A stretch of DNA of 64,000 nucleotides, taken from NCBI RefSeq assembly GCF_018294505.1, contig NC_057814.1:293457401-293521400 (forward strand). Direction: 5' to 3'. A program made the translations under genes and the position numbers. The DNA comes from Triticum aestivum. Taxonomy: Eukaryota; Streptophyta; Magnoliopsida; Poales; Poaceae. Below are positions 24,218-36,405 of the stretch, piece after piece (the stretch's first letter is position 1; every line of letters begins with the position of its first letter). The notes under the pieces are model-generated. The model worked only from the letters and a program-made list of their open reading frames with translations. It was not told where the DNA came from and searched no databases.

Positions 24218-25531
24218 GTGGCATCATGAGCCAGGCCTATGCGTAGTTTCTATGCACGAGTAGAACACAAAGCAGTTGTGGGCGTAGATGTTGTCAATTT
24301 TTCTTGCCACTACTAGTCTTATCTTGTTTCGGCGGTATTGTGGGATGAAGCGGCCCGGACCGACCTTACACGTATGCTTACGTGAGACAGGTTCCACCGA
24401 CTGACATGCACTAGTTGCATAAGGTGGCTAGCGGGTGTCTGTCTCTCCCACCTTAGTTGGAACGGATTCGATGAAAAGGGTCCTTATGAAGGGTAAATAG
24501 AAATTGGCATATCACGTTGTGGTTTTACGTAGGTAAGAAACGTTCTTGCTAGAAACCTATAGAAGCCACGTAAAAACTTGCAACAACAATTAGAGGACGT
24601 CTAACTTGTTTTTGCAGCATATGCCTTGTGATGTGATATGGCCAAAAGGATGTGATGAATGAGATATATGTGATGTATGAGATTGATCATGTTCTTGTAA
24701 TAGGAATCACGACTTGCATGTCGATGAGTATGACAACCGGCAGGAGCCATATGAGTTGTCTTTATTTTTTGTATGACCTGCGTGTCATTGAATAACGCCA
24801 TGTAAATTACTTTACTTTATTTCTAAACACGTTAGCCATAGAAGTAGAAGTAATCGTTGGCGTGACAACTTCATGAAGACACGATGATGGAGATCATGAT
24901 GATGGAGATCATGGTGTCATGCCGGTGACGAAGATGATCATGGCGCCCCGAAGATGGAGATCAAAGGAGCAAAATGATATTGGCCATATCATGTCACTAT
25001 TTGATTGCATGTGATGTTTATCATGTTTTACATCTTATTTGCTTAGAACGACGGTAGTAAGTAAGATGATCCCTTACAATAATTTCAAGAAAGTGTTCCC
25101 CCTAACTGTGCACCGTTGCGAAGGTTCGTTGTTTCGAAGCACCACGTGATGATCGGGTGTGATAGATTCTAACGTTCGCATACAACGGGTGTTGACGAGC
25201 CTAGCATGTACAGACATGGCCTCGGAACACATGCAATACACTTAGGTTGACTTGATGAGCCTAGCATGTACAGACATGGCCTCGAAACACGGAAGACCGA
25301 AAGGTCGAGCATGAGTCGTATAGAAGATACGATCAACATGAAGATGTTCACCGATGTTGACTAGTCCGTCTCACGTGATGATCGGACACGGCCTAGTTAA
25401 CTCGGATCATGTTTCACTTAGATGACTAGAGGGATGTCTATCTGAGTGGGAGTTCATTGAATAATTTGATTAGATGAACTTAATTATCATGAACTTAGTC
25501 TAAAATCTTTACAGTATGTCTTGTAGATCAA
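24218..25531 (+). other. PBS and untranslated leader of the Copia element
   Basis: The sequence right after the LTR, TGGCATCATGAGCC (from 24219), is a changed form of the TGGTATCAGAGC-type initiator-Met PBS used by this family. The leader to the gag ATG is noncoding. It has GATGATGGAGATCATG repeats near 24885-24965 and a 60-bp-spaced direct repeat at 25197 and 25257. Confidence 0.75.
25197..25288 (+). repeat. 60-bp direct repeat in the Copia leader
   Basis: GAGCCTAGCATGTACAGACA followed by TGGCCTCG occurs at 25197 and again at 25257. It lies upstream of the gag start, where RNA packaging or dimerisation signals would be expected; that role is only a guess. Confidence 0.8.
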
Positions 25532-28500
25532 ATGGCCCACGTTGCCCTCAACTTCAACGCGTTCCTAGAGAAAACCAAGCTGAAAGATGATGGCAGCAAC
25601 TATACGGACTGGGTCCGGAATCTGAGGATCATCCTCATAGCTGCCAAGAAAGATTATGTCCTAGAAGCACCGCTAGGTGAAGCACCCATCCCAGAGAACC
25701 AAGACGTTATGAACGCTTGGCAGTCATGTGCTGATGATTACTCCCTCGTTCAGTGTGGCATGCTTTACAGCTTAGAACCGGGGCTCCAAAAGCGTTTTGA
25801 GCAACGCGGAGCATATGAGATGTTCGAAGAGCTGAAAATGGTTTTCCAAGCTCATGCCCGGGTCGAGAGATATGAAGTCTCCGACAAGTTCTTTAGTTGT
25901 AAGATGGAGGAAAACAGCTCTGTCAGTGAGCACATACTCAGAATGTCTGGGTTACACAACCGCTTGACTCAGCTGGGAGTTAATCTCCCGGATGACGCGG
26001 TCATTGACAGAATCCTTCAGTCGCTTCCACCAAGCTACAAGAGCTTTGTGATGAACTTCAATATGCAGGGGATGGAAAAGACCATCCCTGAGGTATATTC
26101 AATGCTGAAATCAGCGGAGGTGGAGATAAAAAAGGAACATCAAGTGTTGATGGTGAATAAAACCACTAAGTTCAAGAAAGGCAAGGGTAAGAAGAACTTC
26201 AAGAAGGACGGCAAGGGAGTTGCCGCGCCCGGTAAGCCAGTTGCCGGGAAGAAGCCAAAGAATGGACCCAAGCCTGAGACTGAGTGCTTTTATTGCAAGG
26301 GAAGGGGTCACTGGAAGCGGAACTGCCCCAAACACTTAGCGGACAAGAAGGCCGACAACACCAAAGGTATATGTGATATACATGTAATTGATGTGTACCT
26401 TACCAGTACTCGTAGTAGCTCCTGGGTATTTGATACCGGTGCGGTTGCTCATATTTGTAACTCAAAACAGGAGCTGCGGAATAAGCGGAGACTGGCGAAG
26501 GACGAGGTGACGATGCGCGTCGGGAATGGTTCCAAGGTCGATGTGATCGCCGTCGGCACGCTACCTCTACATTTACCTACGGGATTAGTTTTAAACCTCA
26601 ATAATTGTTATTTAGTGCCAGCTTTGAGCATGAACATTGTATCTGGATCTCGTTTAATGCGAGATGGCTACTCATTTAAATCCGAGAATAATGGTTGTTC
26701 TATTTATATGAGAGATATGTTTTATGGTCATGCCCTGCTGGTCAATGGTTTATTCTTAATGAATCTCGAACGTGATGTTACACATATTCATAGTGTGAAT
26801 ACCAAAAGATGTAAAGTTGATAACGATAGTCCCATATACTTGTGGCACTGCCGCCTTGGTCACATTGGTGTCAAACGCATGAAGAAGCTCCATGCAGATG
26901 GACTTTTGGAGTCTCTTGATTACGAATCATTTGACACGTGCGAACCATGCCTCATGGGTAAGATGACCAAGACTCCATTCTCCGGAACAATGGAGCGAGC
27001 AACCAACTTATTGGAAATCATACATACTGATGTGTGCGGTCCAATGAGTGTTGAGGCTCGCGGTGGCTATCGTTATGTTCTCACTCTCACTGATGACTTG
27101 AGTAGATATGGGTATGCCTACCTAATGAAACACAAGTCTGAAACCTTTGAAAAGTTCAAGGAATTTCAGAGTGAGGTTGAGAATCAACGTGACAGGAAAA
27201 TAAAGTTCTTACGATCAGATCGTGGAGGAGAATATTTGAGTCACGAATTTGGCACACACTTAAGAAAATGTGGAATAGTTTCACAACTCACGCCGCCTGG
27301 AACACCTCAGCGAAATGGTGTGTCCGAACGTCGTAATCGCACTCTATTGGATATGGTGCGATCTATGATGTCTCTTACCGATCTACCGCTCTCATTTTGG
27401 GGCTATGCTTTAGAGACTGCCGCATTCACTTTAAATAGGGCTCCGTCGAAATCCGTTGAGACGACACCGTATGAATTATGGTTTGGGAAGAAACCTAAGC
27501 TGTCGTTTCTAAAAGTTTGGGGATGCGATGCTTATGTCAAGAAACTTCAACCTGAAAAGCTCGAACCCAAGTCGGAGAAATGCGTCTTCATAGGATACCC
27601 TAAGGAAACCATTGGGTATACCTTCTACCTCAGATCCGAAGGCAAGATCTTTGTTGCCAAGAACGGGTCCTTTCTGGAGAAAGAGTTTCTCTCGAAGGAA
27701 GTAAGTGGGAGGAAAGTGGAACTTGATGAGGTGATAGTCACCCCTTCCGAACCGGAAAGTAGCGTAGCGCGGGAAGATGTTTGTGTGGTGCCTGCACCGA
27801 CTGTGGAGGAAGCTAATGATGATGATCATGAAGCTTCAGATCAAGTTACTACTGAACTTGGTAGGTCCACAAGGACACGTTCCGCACCAGAGTGGTACGA
27901 CAACCCTGTCTCGGAAATCATGTTGTTAGACAACGGTGAACCTTCGAACTATGAAGAAGCAATGGCGGGCCCAGATTCCGACAAATGGCTAGAAGCCATG
28001 AAATCCGAGATAGGATCCATGTATGAAAACGAAGTATGGACTTTGACTGACTTGCCCGATGATCGGCGAGCCATAGAAAATAAATGGATCTTTAAGAAGA
28101 AGATAGACGCGGATGGTAATGTAACCATCTATAAGGCTCGACTTGTCGCTAAGGGTTATCGACAAGTTCAAGGGGTTGACTACGATGAGACTTTCTCACC
28201 CGTAGCGAAGCTGAAGTCCGTCCGAATCATGTTAGCAATTGCCGCATTCTGTGATTATGAGATATGGCAAATGGACGTCAAAACGGCATTCCTTAACGGC
28301 TTTCTTAAGGAAGAATTGTATATGATGCAGCCGGAAGGTTTTGTCGATCCTAAGAATGCTAACAAGGTATGCAAGCTCCAGCGCTCCATCTATGGGCTGG
28401 TGCAAGCATCTCGGAGTTGGAACATTCGATTTGATGAGATGATCAAAGCGTTTGGGTTTACACAGACTTATGGAGAAGCCTGTGTTTACAAGAAAGTGAG

Positions 28501-28961
28501 TGGGAGCTCTGTAGCATTTCTCATATTATATGTGGATGACATACTATTGATGGGAAATGATATAGAATTCTTGGAAAGTATAAAGGCCAACTTGAACAAG
28601 TGTTTTTCAATGAAGGACCTTGGAGAAGCTGCTTATATATTAGGCATCAAGATCTATAGAGATAGATCAAGACGCCTCATTGGTCTTTCACAGAGTACGT
28701 ACCTTGACAAGATATTGAAGAAGTTCAATATGGATCAGTCCAAGAAGGGGTTCTTGCCTGTATTGCAAGGTGTGCAATTGAGCACGGCTCAATGCCCGAC
28801 CACGGCAGAAGATAGAGAAAAGATGAGTGTCATCCCCTATGCCTCGGCCATAGGGTCTATTATGTATGCCATGTTGTGTACCAGACCTGATGTAAACCTT
28901 GCCATAAGTTTGGTAGGAAGGTACCAAAGTAATCCCGGCATGGAACACTGGACAGCGGTCA

Positions 28962-29608
28962 TGTCGGGGATATACCCCGCGGTATGACCCGGCCGGAAGT
29001 ATGATCCGGCCGGACTTGGCGCTTCACCGTGACCCACCGAAGAACTGGCGACTCACGGGTCTGGCGGCTCACTGGTCAGACGACTCATGAGCCTGACGAC
29101 TCACGGATGACCCCGACGGCGGGTGAAATAGAAGACTGGGCCCAAGGCCCAGAAGGCCGACTCATGTTATGGTGGGCCGGCTTAAAAGGAAAGGGATGAC
29201 GAATATTTCCTTTACGCGGAAGCAAGACCCGGACTTGTATTAAACTTGTAAGAAAAGATAGACTAGTCCTAGTCCTACCAGGACTCCACATGTAACCCGC
29301 CCCTCTAACTTATATAAGGAGGGGCAGGGCTCCCCAAAGAAGGAGAGGCAAGAAGAAACAATCTCTAGGGCTAGACATAAAAGAGCCGGCTTACCGGCGA
29401 CTCCCTCATGATGATAATGAGACCTAGCCACAAACAGCATGTAGGGTTGTTACCGGATGATGTTTCCCGGGGCCCGAAGCTGTCTAAATCCTTGTCTTAT
29501 GTTGCGTCTCTCAATTCCGCCCAACCCCTCTCAAGCTACCCCATAGATGCGTTGGCCTCGCGACTAAGTCCTCACACCAAAGACATCTGCCGTGACAATT
29601 CCACGACA
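28962..29608 (+). repeat. 5' LTR of the nested non-autonomous element
   Basis: Starts TGTCGGGG, ends CCACGACA, with a TATATAAGG box near 29311 that would be the promoter. Confidence 0.92.
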
Positions 29609-29628
29609 GTTGGCGCCCACCGTGGGGC
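29609..29628 (+). promoter_or_regulatory. Primer binding site of the nested element
   Basis: TTGGCGCCCACCGTGGGGCC follows the 5' LTR almost directly. Confidence 0.75.
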
Positions 29629-31429
29629 CTGCGCACGGTGGTGATGAGTTCTTGGAGGGATCTCTTCAAGGGTTCGAGAAGCTCGCGATTTCATCGGATG
29701 AGGAAGAGCCGACAAGTTCATTGTTTTGTGATCTGGAACATGATTAATTTTGAAGCCAGAAAATACAAGATTGAGATTAAAGAAATTAGGGTTGCATCTT
29801 GTGAACCGCTACAAGTCGCCAGATCAATTTCATTGAGCCGCGGAGGCCTGCAAGAATTTCTGCTTAAGTTTCGAGGTGTACTCTAGCCGTGTCCGACTGC
29901 TATTGTGTCTGAGGCATACCGGATTAAATTTCGAGCCGGCCGGCCGTGGCGCACTGGAAACCACGGGCTTCCTAATATATTTTCTGCGGTCTTGGACAGC
30001 CGGCCGGCGGCGATTGCTGCAGTACTTATCCAAACGTAACAGCATGCATTAGTACCAAAAATTTCAAATTTATGTCGAGGTCAATCACGTGGTATGCTGG
30101 TACTACAGGACGGATTTGCTAAAAGAAAAAAAAGAAAGAAGATAAGAGAGAAAGAAGAAAAGACAATGACACGGAGCCAGGAGCCGACCACAATCCGGAC
30201 TCCTACACCGCCGCCGTTGTGGATTCGCGATGAGTCTGCCACGTGGCACCTGATTCAGAGCCGCCCCGCCTCGTTGCTTGCCTCAGGCTGTCGCGCCTGA
30301 GCCGGCATAACTGCGGCCTGCTCCGCTCCACTCCAGCCGGCTCCTGTGCCGTCTCGACATCGCTGCAGGCTTCCCCGCACCCAAGCTCTTATGCTTCGCC
30401 TGGCCTGCGCCCGTCGTAGCTTCCGTCTACCTCTGCTCCAACCCGCGCAGACCAAAATGCCATTGCCAAGAGCCGCCGCACCACTTCCGCTGTTTTGTCT
30501 CCACCATGGCCCGCCTCCGCCGGGTCACCCCGTTTCCATTGCTGGGCTACGAAAAGCCAGCCGCGAGCCGCCTGCAGCGGGCCTGGCCTCGCCCCTAAAC
30601 CTCCATCGATGCCATGGCCCTGACCAGTGCTGTCCTGCGCGGTTCCACCCTGCCGGATCACAACATTGTTCCATTGCTGAGCCGCCGTGAGCGCTGTTGC
30701 GTCAAGTCGCCGGATCACCTCTACTGCCGAGCCGCCACTGCGCTACCGTTTCCACTTTGAGCCGCTCTCACGCGAGCTCGCGCCCGTGGCCTTGAGCCAC
30801 CGTCTTCCGCGCAAGGCCAACGTCCCTACTTCCGCCTCATCCATGGCTGTGAGACACGCCATGGGTGAGCCGACCCTCGGGTTGCCGGAGTCCTTTGCGG
30901 GCCTGGCCTTCGTTTTTTGAGCAGCCAAAAGGGCCTCCGAGCCGCCGCTGCCATGCCATAAGCCGCTACCACTACTGCACGTGAGCCGTTCTTCGCTAGT
31001 GTGCTGATAGCCGTGCTTCAAACCGTGGAGGAGGCGCCGGGCGAAAATTACTACTCATTGCCTATTGACAATGGGTGGTTTGGCTATTTTTTCGATATGG
31101 CTGAGCCAAGCAGCTACTGAGGAGCAGTCAACTATTATTCTTGTCATTCTCAAAGACACAAGACATATCTGGCAAGGCCAGAAATATACTTTCCAGGTTA
31201 AGACAGAAGTGCAAAGCCCGACGGTGCAGATTTGGTTAAAGTTTCTGAAGACCGTCAAATCAGTTTGATGTTTGAAGAGCCATCAACCATCAGATACCAA
31301 ACGTGGGGATTAAAAATTTAGGGTCATCCACTGTTATGGCCGTGGAAGTATGCGCATCGACGCTACCGGTGGGCCTCTATATATCTGAGTTAATCTCTGA
31401 TCCGCACAAAGATCAAACTATCATTTAGA

Positions 31430-32060
31430 TGCATCAGGTGATATCTTTCCTTTGTATTTTATCAGTACATAATAAATTATTTGAGAACAATTACTCTGGT
31501 CTATGATATTTTTTTCACAGGACCATTATTCATTACAAAGATGTCGCAAAGGGGTATGCGCCAACATTATTTTTGGTAATAGCATTCACCCGTGCCATGC
31601 GGCTCAACGGATATACATGCAAGTCGCCGCCCGCTGTTTGGTTTACATCCGTCCGTGCCAGCGGCTGACTCATGTGTCCGCACCGCTTTACAACGCCATG
31701 GACGACTCGCCCGTCCGCCCTCGCGGCCGGTTCAAGTGTCCGCGCCAGCTTACAACGTGGAGGACAACTCGCTCGTCCGTGACGGTTTACAACACTATGG
31801 GCGACTTACCCGTGCGACCCCGTGGCCGACTCTCCCGTCCACACCGTTTTACAATGCCACGGCCAACTCGTCTGTTGACCGGGCGAATCAGGTGATATCC
31901 TTTTAAATATAATTTTGGCACATATTCCTTTTGACAAAAAACAATTACTCTGGCCTGCGATGTTTTTGGTGCAGGACAATTGTTCACTACATCAAAATGA
32001 CGTGGTTGACTCGCCTGTCCGCGCTGGTTTACAACACCGCGGCCGGTTGATCTGTCTGAG
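31430..32060 (+). repeat. Decayed internal repeats of the nested element
   Basis: A block starting AGGTGATAT and running through ACAATTACTCTGG and a CAGGAC word (about 31437-31540) recurs at about 31889-31985. Between and after them, a GTTTACAAC... GACTCGCCCGTCCG-type unit of about 55 bp is repeated several times in diverged form (about 31685-32050). GAGCCGCC words are scattered across 30240-31000. Confidence 0.65.
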
Positions 32061-32469
32061 CCGCCTCTGATGCTGAGGTCGTCTTTTCCGTCCGCCTCTC
32101 GCGGCCTGGTCTACATCAACACATCAAGCTGCACCTATCTGCATGAGCTGTGTATTGAGTATGAGCAAGTCACTACTTGGGAAGCCCGGTTTTCTTCCAA
32201 CAAATTGAAGGCAAATTATCATATATTATCAGCCGCCGTCTGCACTGGATGGTTCAATGGGCAGGCGCACAAATCACCGCCACTATAGTTTGGTTAACTT
32301 CAACAGCCAGTTGGAAGGAACCATTGGCCGAGTTGCTGACACGGCTCATACGGGATCATTTATAACCCGCCGCAGTCACCTTCAACCTTCTGTGGATTCA
32401 CATCGCGCTATCAACGCCAATGATATACACCTTCTACTATGGTCAAATATGGATAATCTCAAGCCAACT

Positions 32470-35171
32470 CCTCGAGTCGTCTTGAGACTCGGGGGCTACA
32501 ATGACATGACTCAACAAATCGTGCCAGTTTCAGCAGGCTCAAGAACTCCGGGTCATTGGAGGAAAAAATAACCCGGCCCTGGAGATTACTGCTCTATCGA
32601 TGCAAATTTAAAGGCCATCAGAAAAATATCCGGCTTAAAAAGAAGAATTCCGGATTAAAATCCGGCTCAAGGTAAATTTGTCTCTCACAAAGCTTTGAAA
32701 CTCTCAATATCCGGCTTAAGAATTTCCGATTCAAAAAGAATTAATCTCTCGCAAGTTCGAGTTCTCAGACCAATTAATGGTTACCAAAGAGAAATTGGTG
32801 CCATGGTGCATGGTTCAAAACATGGGTATCCTGCCTTACGGCTTATCTTATTATGGTCACTTGGGGGCTTCCTGCTCATCGGGCATAGCTATCAGTACCC
32901 TCTTGATCGGTGCAATGCCTAAACTTATATGGTCACTTGGGGGCTTCCTGTTCAAACATAGGTCGTATTCGAACCAAAGAGAACATAGCTGTCGATACCC
33001 TTTTGATTGGCAAACTGCTGAACCTACTTGGGGGCTTCTTGATCGTATCCGGATCATAGCTCAACCCCTTTGGGAATCGACGTGGATCGTATTCGAATCA
33101 GCGTCGCTAAACAACTCTTAAGGTCATTTGGGGGCTTCCTGTTCAAACATAGGTCGTATTCGAACCAAAGAGAACATAGCTGTCGATACCCATTTTGATC
33201 GGCAACGCCAATGCCACTGGGGGCTATATGATCGTATTCAAATCTTAGCTTAACCCCATTGGAACGGTTTACTGATCGTATTCGAATCAGAAGCCTCAAA
33301 AATTTTATCTTGTAATCACAAATATTTGAGTTGTCAAAAATATCATGTGTGTCGGCTTTTACAGAATTGGGTTCTCACCCTCACTGTCCGGGTTACATAA
33401 ACTGGCGGTATCATTCAAGGGATCATAGGGATCTTGTGATCTACTTGTGTGCAGTATAAGACTACATTTGGGTGGTTACCCGCCCTGGCTTTTGACGTTA
33501 AGTCGCCAGGGCATATGTTGTTTAAACTCTGTGCAGGATTTACAGAGCTATGACTTACATAAATGATTCAGTTCAAGCCCATGATCGAAAGATTGAAATT
33601 GGTGTCTCAAAAGGGTTATCAATTCTTGATTTTCTCAAAGGCTATAAATAGCTGGGTTATAAAAATTCCGGCTTACAATGGAGGCGTATTAAATCGCCAT
33701 CGGCCAAGAGCCGCCGGGTATTTAAACTCCGGATTTACTTGTCAACAGATAAGGTATTTGAAATCTTTAAATAGCCAAACTTGGCTGGATTTTCATTATG
33801 ATTTGAATGATTGAGGTTTTCAAACCGGGTTAGTCAAATCTTTAATAGCCAACATGGCTGGACTTTTATTATGGTTATCAGAAACTAATATTATGATTGA
33901 TGTTTTCAAAGTCACTTCAGCGCGATGGCTATTATTTTATCAATGGATATGATTTATTCTACAATGGAAGGAATAGTCCCGAGTCGCTGCAGGCTTACAC
34001 CCGGCACTTGGGGGCTACATTATTCAAATTGAGATTACATCAAATATGCAAGTCCCATGTCACTGCCAGCATGCATCATGGCACTTGGGGGCTAATGCAA
34101 AGTCATGTTTGCTCACCTCATTGAAGACCCGACTCATCACATCGTAATGAGCCGGCCCTTGGGGGCTACCAATTGCTCCTGTTAAAATTCAAGATACACA
34201 AGCCTTATTCCATTATATTGAAGGATCCACTGCTCAGTTGGTAAAGCACAAAGCTCTTAACCTTGTGGACGTGGGTTCAAGCCCCAGGATGGGGGTTACA
34301 TCATATGATATTATTTCCAATGAAAAATCCCAGCTCAGTATTATCTTACTAAGCCGGCCCTTGGGGGCTACACGTTACTGCTCAAATTTACATCATCATA
34401 TTTACAAAGTCCCTGCTCATTATTACATAATGACCCGACACTTGGGGGCTAATGCATATTGCTCTCTGCTGAAGATAATGCTAGGATGACCCGGCTACAC
34501 TACTATGACTATAGCCGACTCATGGGGGCTACACAACTGGATTTTATTTAAAGCCATGGTGATAAGTCCCGGCTTATTCATGCTGATTAAACCGGCCCTT
34601 GGGGGCTACAGGTAATATGGATATAAGGGAGAAATATCTTCAAATTCTCAGTTTTGAGTAAGTCAGATTGACCTGGTGTCTGCAAAAATCATAAACCGGC
34701 GTCGGCGACAATTATGACTCGGCATCATCTATTTATAACCCGGCAATTTTGGTAATCATAAACCGGCAAGTTTTATATCTTTAAGCCGGCTGAATATAAG
34801 TTGAATATTTGAAGACCAATATTTTTGTCAACTCAGAGCATTGAAAGCCGACTCAAGTGGATTATCTCTTACAATATTTCTCAACAAGAGACCAATGTCA
34901 GCAAATTGACTCTGAAGCTGGCCTATTGACCCGGATTTTTCAAAGGAAGTATCTGGATTTTTTGCATTGCCAAAATTTGAACATATCTGCTAAAGAGATT
35001 TGCTATGAGATTATGGATACATATCAAGAAGGAGATGACAAGGACTTAAGGATGATCAAGTGCCGGCTTACAAAGAATATTTAACCCGGAACACAACCTG
35101 TCAAATTTGTTCTTGTGTTTATATTACAGATTAGTTTAACATGGATAAATCCAAATTAAACTGGGGGCTAA
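32470..35171 (+). repeat. Dispersed cluster of a polypurine-tract-like motif (CTTGGGGGCT)
   Basis: At least 14 occurrences of (C/A)(T)TGGGGGCT(A/T) on the same strand, near 32487, 32869, 32938, 33028, 33129, 33220, 34009, 34084, 34158, 34360, 34441, 34524, 34598 and 35161. The last copy is the element's true polypurine tract next to the 3' LTR. A larger unit (CTTCCTGTTCAAACATAGG and a CGTATTCGAACC word) repeats at about 32944 and 33134. Confidence 0.85.
34223..34296 (+). pseudogene. tRNA-Lys(CUU)-derived sequence
   Basis: GCTCAGTTGGTAAAGC reads as a D arm, CTCTTAA as an anticodon loop with CTT, and GTGGGTTCAAGCCCC as a T arm, in the order and spacing of plant tRNA-Lys(CUU). The D stem and anticodon stem each have a mismatch, and the acceptor strands (GGATCCA and GATGGGG) do not pair, so it is not a working tRNA. 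It lies inside the nested LTR element. Confidence 0.75.
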
Positions 35172-35819
35172 TGTCGGGGATATACCCCGCGGTATGACCC
35201 GGCCGGAAGTATGATCCGGCCGGACTTGGCGCTTCACCGTGACCCACCGAAGAATTAGCGACTCACGGGTCTGGCGGCTCACTGGTCAGACGACTCACGA
35301 GCCTGACGACTCACGGATGACCCCGACGGCGGGTTAAATAGAAGACTAGGCCCAAGGCCCAGAAGGCCGGCTCATGTTATGGTGGGCCGGCTTAAAAGGA
35401 AAGGGATGACGAATATTTCCTTTACGCGGAAGCAAGACCCGGACTTGTATTAAACTTGTAAGAAAAGATAGACTAGTCCTAGTCTTACCAGGAATCCACA
35501 TGTAACCCGCCCCTCTAACTTATATAAGGAGGGGCAGGGCTCCCCAAAGAAGGAGAGGCAAGCAAGAAACAATCTCTAGGGCTAGACATAAAAGAGCCGG
35601 CTTACCGACGACTCCCTCATGATGATAATGAGACCTAGCCACAAACAGCATGTAGGGTTGTTACCGGATGATGTTTCCCGGGGCCCGAAGCTGTCTAAAT
35701 CCTTGTCTTGTGTTGCGTCTCTCGATTCCGCCCAACCCCTCTCAAGCTACCCCATAGATGCGTTGGCCTCGCGACTAAGTCCTCACACCAAAGACATCTG
35801 CTGTGACAATTCCACGACA
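35172..35819 (+). repeat. 3' LTR of the nested non-autonomous element
   Basis: Matches the 5' LTR along its whole length with about a dozen single-base changes and one inserted C. Preceded by the polypurine tract AACTGGGGGCTAA. Confidence 0.92.
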
Positions 35820-36394
35820 GGTCAAGAATATCCTGAAGTACCTGAAAAGGACTAAGGATATGTTTCTCGTATATGGAGGTGACAAAGAGCTTGTCGTAAA
35901 GGGTTACGTCGATGCTAGCTTCGACACAGATCTGGATGGCTCTAAGTCACAAACCGGATACGTGTATATTTTGAATGGAGGGGCAGTAAGCTGGTGCAGT
36001 TGCAAGCAAAGCGTCATGGCGGGATCTACATGTGAAGCGGAGTACATGGCATCCAAAGAGGCAGCGCAAGAAGCAATCTGGATGAAGGAGTTCATTACCG
36101 ACCTAGGGGTGATTCCCAATGCGTCGGGCCCGATGACTCTCTTCTGTGACAACACTGGAGCTATTGCCCTTGCCAAGGAGCCCAGGTTTCACAGGAAGAC
36201 CAGGCATATCAAGCGTCGCTTCAACTCCATTCGTGAAAGTGTTCAAAATGGAGACATAGATATTTGTAAAGTACATACGGACCTGAATGTAGCAGATCCG
36301 TTGACTAAACCTCTCCCTAGAGAAAAACATGATCAACACCAGAACTCTATGGGTGTTCGATTCATCACAATGTAACTAGATTATTGACTAGTGC

Positions 36395-36404
36395 AAGTGG
36401 GAGA
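36395..36404 (+). promoter_or_regulatory. Polypurine tract of the Copia element
   Basis: AAGTGGGAGA sits one base ahead of the 3' LTR at 36406. Confidence 0.75.
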
Positions 36405-36405
36405 C

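Larger units (their letters stand above)
28962..35819 (+). mobile_element. Non-autonomous LTR retrotransposon nested in Copia pol
   Basis: Two LTRs of 647 and 648 bp start TGTCGGGGATATACCCC and end CACGACA. The target duplication GGTCA flanks it (28957-28961 and 35820-35824). The internal 5.6 kb (29609-35171) has a PBS and polypurine tract but no gag, protease, RT or integrase on either strand. It carries decayed repeats, a tRNA-derived segment and many copies of a G-rich motif. The LTRs differ by roughly a dozen substitutions, so it is young. The PBS resembles that of the rice RIRE2/Dasheng group, suggesting a Gypsy-type partner; family not identified. Confidence 0.92.
25532..36375 (+). pseudogene. 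gag-pol: Copia gag-pol polyprotein, interrupted by an inserted LTR element
   Basis: Encodes the capsid, protease, integrase, RT and RNase H. The start is the ATG at 25532 (MAHVALNFNAFLEKTK). In order: gag; CCHC knuckle CFYCKGRGHWKRNC near residue 251; protease WVFDTGAVAH near 298; integrase HHCC (HCRLGHIGVKRM, CEPCLMGK) then DDE residues in HTDVCGP, RSDRGGEY and GVSERRNR; RT with FKKKIDADGN, QMDVKTAFLNG and YVDDIL near 1000. The frame is cut at 28961 by the insertion 28962-35819 and resumes in phase at 35825 with RNase H (CEAEYMA, LFCDNTGAIAL), ending at 36375. Without the insert it would be one open frame of about 1,326 codons, so this copy was probably coding-competent when hit. Confidence 0.95.

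Noticed and set aside
25532..28987. The Copia ORF ending naturally at 28987
   Set aside because: The last codons from 28962 come from the inserted LTR; the real continuation is at 35825.
30094..32571. Several plus-strand open frames inside the nested LTR element as a captured gene or gag
   Set aside because: They change frame with each repeat, show no gag or pol motif and follow the GC-rich repeat units.
34223..34296. A working tRNA-Lys gene
   Set aside because: The acceptor strands do not pair and two other stems have mismatches.
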